64,000 nt of DNA from positions 23,996,560 through 24,060,559 of the forward strand of contig OY821742.1 in the NCBI GenBank assembly GCA_963682055.1. The letters run 5' to 3'. Both the position numbers and the translations under genes were made by a program. Below the pieces are notes generated by a model that saw nothing but the letters and a program-made list of their open reading frames with translations, was not told where the DNA came from and searched no databases. Positions within the stretch are counted from its first letter, which is position 1, and the number at the start of each line of letters is the position of its first letter. Source of the DNA: Primula veris. Lineage: Eukaryota; Streptophyta; Magnoliopsida; Ericales; Primulaceae. Below are positions 57,801-64,000 of the stretch, piece by piece.

Positions 57801-60800
57801 GTGGACAAATTTCCAAGTGGTAAGGAAATGTAGTTCCACAATACTGGTCTGATAAGTAGTGTAAAAAGACTTGATTTTTTCACTTCTCTTGATCTTTGAA
57901 ACATAAATGCCATTTTCTTAGGAATTCTAGATTTCTTACCTTTTTTTTCTTCAGTAACTGACTTCTTGGCTCTTTTATGAAATTCTGACTTTTGTCCTTT
58001 TTAATAAAAAGCTGGTGTTTTTTCAAAACTTGACCTATTAGCTTTTTGCTTTTTTTTAAAAACGACTTTCTGGTTTTTCTAAAATAAAATAAAAAACTGG
58101 CCTTTGTAAAATAAAATTATGATTTTTCTGTTTTTTTATATTGAAATCTCAATTTTTAGCCTTTTTATTAAAATCTGGCTACGTCTATAAATTAAGCTAT
58201 TCCAGTTGCTTTTATTATTTGCGATCAAATGTATCAATGAATCTTAGAAGCATTCATGAAAAGTTAACTTTTTCAAGGTGTCAAGAAAAGCTATTATTTT
58301 AGTTAAAAGCTGCAACCAAACAAACTGGAAATTTTGATACCTGTGTTTAAAAGACAAGTGGGTGGATCGTAATTCCTAACTAGGATAAATCGTAGTTGGA
58401 TTTTCTTTTTTTTTTTTTTTTTTTGTGTCGCTGCTCAAGTTAGGTGCCGGCACACTGTGTGGTGTTCCTAAACTACCATTAATTTTTTTCTCTCTAGAAA
58501 ATAACAAGTGACTGACTGATGATACGAGTGTATTCATTTAAAATAGTCATATTCATACTTGTTTTTTTTTAATCTTTACAGTCTGTAGATGCATATGTTT
58601 AGATTAACTTTTCTCCTTACATGCAGGGCTTGCACGAACAGTTCCAGCTGGGCGGAAAAAACATTGAGTTTAGTTTCATTTGGAGATACCTTGTTAGAAA
58701 ATTCTAGAAGGATACATGATATCCAATCCGAAAGAGAAAGAGGACCGAGTACTATTAGCCTTGAATTTCTTCTGGACAGCGAAAATGACTCTTTCATGAG
58801 AATTAACATGATGAAATTCGTGCGCAATGTTACCCTACTTTGTTTGACTGCATTTCCACATAACCACTTATTGGAGGAAGCTGCATTTGTTTCTGAAGAG
58901 TTAGTGCAAACAAAGATGAATTCTTGCAAATTTTCAGTCACCCCTTGTCGAGCTTTAGCAAAAAGTCTCATAAAAAATAATCGTCAGGTACACTTTCTTC
59001 CTTTTTGGTCTTTATTAAACTTTTACAGTCTGTTTTTGCAGTTACTCCTTCAGAGAAGATGCGAGGGAGAACACGATGTTTTTTCTTTCATCGATTATTT
59101 ATTTTAGTGAAAAATTCCTTGTCATCACATTACTCATCGAGAGTCATAGCTCTCAAGTCTCAACAGAGCATTAGTTGGGCCTTGGGTTTTCTTTTCTTTT
59201 TAATAATGGCATCATTTAAGGAATTGGGTTAATCATGGAAAATGTTGTATGAATTTAGAGAAAAATTGTTTCTGCAATTTTATATTTATAGTCTGGTATG
59301 TCTGGTTATGCTACCCCTGATATAATTGTATAATTCTTTACGCTTCATAGGTGGAATATAGTTGGCAGATTCGCTCTGCACACTTGATGTTCTCTCAAGG
59401 AGAAAACATCAGGCCTGTGTTTTTCCTGTGGGATTTTAGTTTTTTTTTTTTTTTGTCGTCTTTAGCCTCAGGCTACCTTGTTTTATTCACAGGATGTACT
59501 GTTATGTGGGGTTTATGCAAGAAGAGAGGCTGCTTATGGGAATATTGACCATGCAAGAAAGATCTTTGATATGGCATTGGCATCGGTCGAAGGCCTTCCA
59601 CTGGTAATATTGCATTTATATTCCTAAGATATTGTCCCTATTTTGGATAAAATAGTTGTTTTACATGATATTTTTAACTTACGTGGTATAATGAATGCAT
59701 CTTTTTAATGCCGCTGATGGGAATCCAAAAATTTAGCTTCATATGTACAAACTCTTGTAATAGCACTTAACAGTTTTTTGAGGAAGTACATAAGCGATGT
59801 ATAGATTGCCAAAAATTACTGCCCATCAGTCTATTTAGCAGCCTATACAGTTTACATATCTGTTCAGAATACAGATTTCTCATAAATCACAGAATTCTAG
59901 CTTTATGCTAGAATACATAAAGGATTTGTAGTTTTATATCAGGAATTATAATGCATTGTTATAATGAACAAAAACCCATATTCTTTCTAACCTCTTCTCA
60001 TGTTCCTTTTTTGTTTTCTCATCAAAAGACTACCTACCACCATCAGCTATGCGGCACTATCACTTAAAAAAACCACGATATGCGAATTACTTATCTCTAA
60101 ACAACCTTCACTGTACACTCATAGCATCCACAAATCTCTCTCTGGAGACCTCGAACACCCAACTAATTGAGGACGATTAGAAACGTGAGGCTCCAATGTC
60201 TCTTTACACAATTTTAGAAGGATCCGAACTCCTCTTCCACTCAAACACTAATGTCGTTTAGTTGGATTTGTATCTCATGTTTCCCCTCATATGTCCCTTT
60301 CTCCTTTATGTTTTTCTTAGTTATGCCTCTTCTGCTCTGTCTATACTGGCAGAGTGCATGAGATTGTTCACTGAATTTAATTGATTTACGTATTATCTCC
60401 TTGTGTCCTGTTAGATGTAATTAACGAAATTGTTGTTTGTAGGAACTACGCTCAACTGCATCTCTCTTATACTTCTGGTATGCTGAAGTCGAATATAATT
60501 CCAGTTCCAATTGTAGAGACTCAACTTTGCGTGCTATACATATCCTCTGCTGTTTTGGGAGTGACATAAAATACAGTCCATTTAAAAACCAAGCATCAAG
60601 TGTTGAACAATTGAGAGCTCGACAAGGGTTTAAAGAACTAATAAGATTGCTAAGATCCACATGGGCACGGGGCATTACAGATGACCATTCAACAGCTGTC
60701 ATTTGCTGTGCGGCTTTATTTGAAGAGTTAACAGCAGGGTTTATTGCTGGTATTGAAGTTCTGAATCAGGCTTTTCACATGGTGCTTCCTGGTAATCTAG

Positions 60801-62858
60801 CAATTGGACCCATCTCTTTCTATTTCATAGTTTATAATAATGCTTCGCTATCTATTTTTGCACCTGATATTTAATATGATATGAATTTATTGAGAGGGAA
60901 TGCAGGTTGGTTACTAATGCATTCCTACAAACCCATCATTTGTACTTTATAAGAATTAATCCCTTCTTGTTCTATTAAAGTTTTGCAATCAACCACAAGT
61001 CCAAATTTGAAAGTGCATAACTTCGTATACATTGGTCTGTTTTAAATAATTTTTATTTTGATATATGTATTTACTCAATTTCTGTGCATATTAATTAGTC
61101 GTTAACGAAACAATTCTCTACAGCAGTTTTCGCACACAAGAAAAAACTGTTAAAGCTGAAACTGCTTATTTACAAAAGTTTGGTGTCAAACCTATTCAAT
61201 TGCTGTCCTATCGGTGAAACACATAATTTTTTTCAAAAATATCCAAAAGGGAGCATCATGTACAAAATCGTACCTTTTCAAAAAAATAAAAAAACAATAG
61301 AAAGTCACACTATTTAAAAAATCAAATTGTGGGTTGATTGCAAAATTTAGATTTTACATGAGGTTAATTACAAGTTTCAGAAGCATATGACGGTTATTTG
61401 CGAACCATTTATAGTACATGGAGTTATTGACATTTATTCAAGAAATGAAACCCTCACAATTGGAAATATCTGTTTAGATGTCCTAAACGAAAGAAATCCA
61501 GCTGTATACAATTTGTAGAATTTGAAATGGTGTTTTGACAAACATAGTGGGTTTACAATTAAAATGATGATAAAAAAACTATCATGTTTTCCAATTGTCC
61601 TTGATAGTTGTTATTTATCTAAACCGCAGAAAGAAGAAGCCAAAGTCCACAACTGGAATATATGTTCAACTATTACGTGAAAATGCTATGGAGGCATAAA
61701 ACCGAATTGAGACTATCGAAAATTTGGGCGTCTGTTACACAAGGTTTGCAGATTTATCCTACGAGTCCAGAACTTTTCGACGCTTTAGTCGAAATTGGCC
61801 ACTTTCATACTTCACCAAATAAAGTGCGACGAATATTTGATGAGTACTCTCAAAAGTAAGATTCTTATCTCTAGTTCTAGAAGTTGTATTTTGGACTATA
61901 TCAAATACGAGAAACACTATCATGAACCCGGTGTACTAAAGTTAAGGATTGTCAACCACTAAAAAACCAACACATATTATGGATCCAAAAATAACTACAC
62001 TAAAATTAATTCAAAATACAAACTAAATTATGATTGGTTGGCACACCCACGAAAATAGTGCACTGTGTTCATAGTAGTGTTTTTCGTCAGATACCATCTA
62101 TTACTTCAAACATTCTCCTTTTTAGTTTTTGTTTCTTCTGTTATGAAGTGAGTTTCAACAAAATTAGATCTTCAAACGTTCTCCTTTTAGTTTTTGTTTC
62201 TTCTGATATAAAGTGGGTTTCAACGAAATTAGATGAAAAGCAGAGAAATTAAGTTTTTCATCTATGAACAATGTTATTCCTTCAATTAATGAGCTTATGG
62301 TTTGGAATGCAAATTATGTACAAAGAGTATGGTTGAAGGGGAGAGACTAAATGACAACCTTGTGTAAAGACTAAATGTACTTTGATGTATTTGCAAGACT
62401 AAACGAGAGCCCTTCGTTTGTACATGTCATCAGTCTCTGTAGGTGTGTAATTTAGTGCCTGTTTGATGACAACATTTATCGTTGACTTTTTGCTTTAAAA
62501 AAGCAACTGGCGGTTGGCATAGTTACTTCTTTTAGCTTTAGAAAAGCTGGATTTAAAGGAATATCGTTAGAAAAGCAACTGGCGGTTGGCATAGTTACTT
62601 CTTTTAGCTTTAGAAAAGCTGAATTTAAAGGAATATTGTTAGAAAAGCTAAGAGCAAAAAAGCCAGGGATTTTGATAATCTTCTACCTTTCTCGCCTCCA
62701 TTTACGGAATTTAAATGGAAAATTACCCGCTGGACTAAAATACCCTCACAGTTTCAATTTATTTACTCGCTAGAGGCCATTAATACAATCGCAATGAAAT
62801 GACAGGCTTCTCTCTCTCCCGCGCCTCTTTTTTCTCTCGTCGTCGTCTCTCTCTCCGA

Positions 62859-62901
<43 letters not shown>

Positions 62902-64000
62902 TAGATCTCTATCTTTTTCTGAAATGTCTCTTCTTATCGGCTCATTATGGGAAGAGATGAGAAATTTGAAGCGTAAGGATTTTGCCAAAGAAACGGTGTA
63001 TGATGAGAAAGCCAGTCTCAAATAGTTCATACAGGAAAATACGATTCCTAATGTAGCTCCAAAAAACTTTTTTCTCATACGTATTTTGAAATATGTTGTG
63101 TATAATGTGGTGTTGTGTTTCATGGATGTTTTGTGAAATGATGACAGAAAAACTTGGGTTGCTACTTAGTTGCCTCTCGGTGAATTGTTATTTTCAGTTT
63201 AAAATGCTCTAAATACATTCTGCTATATTGAATTTTTACACTTAAGGTTCAACCGACAAATAATATTACAAGATAAAGTTACTTTTTACCCCGTAATCGA
63301 CTTTTTACAAGTTAAGAAAATTTACTTTGATATTTTGCGATATTTTAAAAAATAAAAATAAAAAATAAAAAAAAATAGCCTAATCAGTATTTCTCCTTAG
63401 AAAGTGGGTTCCCAAAACTTCCAGTTACTTTGGAACTGAGGAAGTATAATATTACATTCTACATTTGCCGTGCTTGATGAACTTGTGAACTCCATCTTCC
63501 AATGTGCTTTACAGTAATTATCCGTGCACTTCCACTGTTAACTCATTTGCAATAATTCAATATCACATTTTGTCACCTCAGGAATCCATCTGTCACCGTT
63601 GCTCTCTTCGCGTTATCTTTTGAGTTGAGAAGAGAGGGTTCGCAACACAGAATTCGTGGATTGTTTGAAAGGGCACTTGGGAATGAAAAATTGCGTAGTT
63701 CAACTTTGTTGTGGCGTTGCTATATTGCTTATGAGAATGATGTTGCACGTGACCCTTTTGGTGCTAGAAGGGCTTTCTTCCGTGCTATTCATGCATGTCC
63801 GTGGTAAGAATTATTTTCCAGTTCATATTTTATATAAATTTAATTCTTGATTTGCTTTCGGTTTTAATTATTTTGTGTTGATTTCTCGTGTCTAGGGGAT
63901 ATTTTTCCAGTATCCTGTTTTGGAATACGCTTAGTTATAGTTTACTATTTTTCAGGTCGAAAAGACTATGGCTAGATGGATTCAGTAGGCTACATGATGT
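51340..64000 (+). CDS. NRDE2: NRDE2-family protein (DUF1740), ten exons visible, 3' end outside the window
   Basis: Homologue of NRDE2, a nuclear protein built of HAT-type helical repeats that in other eukaryotes works with the exosome helicase MTR4 and in nuclear RNAi/splicing quality control (Arabidopsis AT3G17740, from memory). Exons: 51340-51806, 55150-55894, 56504-57122, 57654-57819, 58627-58987, 59493-59603, 60443-60791, 61630-61855, 63582-63803, 63956 onward. All junctions are GT-AG and in phase; 3311 coding bases, about 1103 codons, are seen and probably some 40 remain. N-terminus: disordered, Asn-Pro repeat (residues 47-58), lysine-rich nuclear signal (101-110), then conserved YYFDSRGDPDNLSFGSLYR at 138-156. 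The NRDE-2 region runs from about 260 on. The ATG at 51340 is the first in frame and fits the family start. Exon 1 is partly duplicated in intron 1. Confidence 0.93.
52109..53440 (+). repeat. Tandemly repeated intron 1 sequence of NRDE2
   Basis: Two stretches of intron follow the two exon-1 copies: GCATAA(C/G)TACCTTTTA...AATATCTAG at 52109 and 52768, and TTTGGCAAC(A/G)C...GGATTCTCAA at about 52235-52393 and 53265-53432, with a partial third copy near 52978-53040. Spacing differs because of later indels. Confidence 0.7.
52417..52712 (+). pseudogene. Duplicated NRDE2 exon 1 (3' part) inside intron 1
   Basis: It is homologous to 51541-51806: SDSDSD start, a lysine-rich middle, KEYYFDSRGDPDNLAF and a preserved donor (TTTACAG|GTATG). 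An expanded A run (about 52559-52571) shifts the frame, so the 5' half reads in one frame and the conserved end in another. No acceptor-like start or ATG in the same frame is evident, so it is probably a dead exon, although the donor is intact. Confidence 0.85.
53441..55149 (+). other. NRDE2 intron 1, remainder
   Basis: Contains a GCTTTTTTAAGCTGATTTT/GACCAAACAGACCC MITE-end-like piece at 53450-53490 and otherwise plain intron. The ORF 54766-55017 has no recognisable product. Confidence 0.4.
55150..55894 (+). CDS. NRDE2: NRDE2 exon 2 (residues 156-404)
   Basis: Begins A-ATG-GAC (RMDVARYK). It contains SDGRYWSAKNAALERHRNLK and the first HAT-type repeats: HYEKIWLEFADFQD, KISILEKAIELNPDNEELI, VRLWKEFLHVAQGEFSRFKV. 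The ATG at 55151 is internal although it could serve as an alternative start. Confidence 0.92.
56504..57122 (+). CDS. NRDE2: NRDE2 exon 3
   Basis: It encodes IVQLELGLVDVFISFCRFEW, ELATALFQAEIEYSLFCPSL, RLFEHFWNSNGARVGEQEAL and the characteristic GGWTGWSE and TWNRWSKEE tryptophan motifs separated by an acidic stretch. It ends with one base of a split codon. Confidence 0.93.
57654..57819 (+). CDS. NRDE2: NRDE2 exon 4
   Basis: Fifty-five codons: GVSEGDFAPEGDGQLLRA, FEDISDYLFSICSVEARLSL, FQFIDFYGGQISKW. The intron before it is occupied at 57170-57560 by AT-rich repeat-like sequence (CCGACCTA repeated at 57199 and 57227). Confidence 0.9.
58627..58987 (+). CDS. NRDE2: NRDE2 exon 5
   Basis: ACTNSSSWAEKTLSLVSFGD through INMMKFVRNVTLLCLTAFPH to VTPCRALAKSLIKNNRQ. 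Begins with the base completing a Trp codon and ends in phase 0. Confidence 0.92.
59493..59603 (+). CDS. NRDE2: NRDE2 exon 6
   Basis: Thirty-seven codons: DVLLCGVYARREAAYGNIDH, ARKIFDMALASVEGLPL, a HAT-type repeat. Both junctions phase 0. The apparent ORF at 59351-59548 reads this exon in another frame. Confidence 0.92.
60443..60791 (+). CDS. NRDE2: NRDE2 exon 7
   Basis: LLYFWYAEVEYNSSSN, LRAIHILCCFGSDIKYSPFK, LRARQGFKELIRLLRSTWAR, AALFEELTAGFIAGIEVLNQ; ends CCT G before GTAATC. Confidence 0.93.
61630..61855 (+). CDS. NRDE2: NRDE2 exon 8
   Basis: ERRSQSPQLEYMFNYYVKML, LSKIWASVTQGLQIYPTSPE, LFDALVEIGHFHTSPNKVRR, IFDEYSQ. Ends with two bases of a Lys codon; the donor is GTAAGA. Confidence 0.92.
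61940..62060. mobile_element. Short dispersed insertion in NRDE2 intron 8
   Basis: Relative of the insertion at 24951-25073: GTCAACCACTAAAAAACC to TTGGTTGGCACACCC. Its presence in two introns/leader regions marks it as mobile. Confidence 0.5.
62501..62644 (+). repeat. 72 bp exact-period tandem duplication in NRDE2 intron 8
   Basis: GCAACTGGCGGTTGGCAT recurs at 62503 and 62575 and the following about 54 bp are near identical (one G/A and one C/T difference). It lies in a GTTTG...AAAAAGC MITE-like stretch (62455-62690), so the duplication is recent and within a transposon. Confidence 0.85.
62812..62900 (+). repeat. CT-rich tract with (CT)n microsatellite
   Basis: An uninterrupted (CT) run at about 62862-62899 follows TCTCTCCGACGCC and CGTCGTCGTC. 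GC content is higher than in the flanking intron. Confidence 0.9.
62924..63136 (+). pseudogene. Possible gene-fragment capture in NRDE2 intron 8
   Basis: Just after the CT-rich tract an ATG opens a frame MSLLIGSLWEEMRNLKRKDF... of 33 codons, a TAG, then another 36 open codons in the same frame. The CT-rich leader followed by an ATG looks like a plant 5' UTR plus start of coding sequence, suggesting a captured or retro-copied gene start. I do not recognise the product; chance is possible. Confidence 0.3.
63582..63803 (+). CDS. NRDE2: NRDE2 exon 9
   Basis: VALFALSFELRREGSQHRIR, GLFERALGNEKLRSSTLLWR, CYIAYENDVARDPFGARRAF, FRAIHACPW: the last HAT-type repeats. Confidence 0.93.
63956..64000 (+). 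CDS. NRDE2: NRDE2 exon 10, partial
   Basis: W-SKRLWLDGFSRLHDV, cut by the window edge. The family usually ends a few dozen residues later. Confidence 0.88.

Noticed and set aside
1..64000. CRISPR arrays, operons, riboswitches, phage or integron features
   Set aside because: Spliced genes, plant retroelements and plastid-derived pseudogenes show this is plant nuclear DNA; the tandem repeats lack regular repeat-spacer structure.

Overview
This is a window of plant nuclear DNA, very probably from a dicot. The evidence is AT-rich intergenic sequence, GT-AG introns, plant retrotransposon lineages and MITEs, and two inserted pieces of chloroplast DNA. I cannot name the species. No tRNA, CRISPR array, operon or bacterial feature is present.

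Two ordinary host genes carry most of the functional content. (1) On the minus strand at 10914-21675 is a complete plant DYRK-type protein kinase. Seven coding exons join in frame to 1069 codons: a LisH-like N-terminus, a long acidic low-complexity middle and a C-terminal kinase domain. A possible 5' UTR exon lies near 25234-25330. (2) On the plus strand, from 51340 past the right edge, is the gene for an NRDE2-family nuclear RNA-surveillance protein. Ten exons are visible, about 1103 codons, and the 3' end is cut by the window. Every junction in both models keeps the reading frame. From memory these two families are neighbours in Arabidopsis (AT3G17750 and AT3G17740), so the pair looks like old microsynteny now stretched by about 26 kb of mobile DNA.

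Region by region. 1-10.9 kb: retrotransposon debris, a solo LTR with target-site duplication (3289-4675), an Ale-like copia LTR (5083-5298), an unclassified inverted-repeat element, a Stowaway MITE, a CACTA-like element and a plastid 23S rRNA fragment (9140-9588). 10.9-25.3 kb: the kinase gene; one intron holds a 1.8 kb Gypsy-type solo LTR, and the 5' leader region holds a minisatellite-bearing element and a triplicated segment. 26-28 kb: two MITEs. 28.2-40.5 kb: a decayed PIF/Harbinger transposon of about 12 kb. Its transposase is interrupted by a MITE and an Emigrant/Lemi1-like element, and the intron of its Myb/SANT-like ORF1 holds a 3.9 kb plastid ycf2 insertion. 40.5-44.2 kb: debris and a Tourist-like MITE. 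44.2-51.0 kb: a 5'-truncated SIRE/Maximus-type copia element on the minus strand, with an unexpected LTR-like segment, primer-binding site and plant-transposon-protein ORF between its pol and its polypurine tract. 51.3-64 kb: the NRDE2 gene, with its first exon partly duplicated inside intron 1.

I found no convincing undescribed gene system. The most informative features are the nested Harbinger/plastid structure, the duplicated NRDE2 exon and the composite SIRE element. All database-type statements are from memory.
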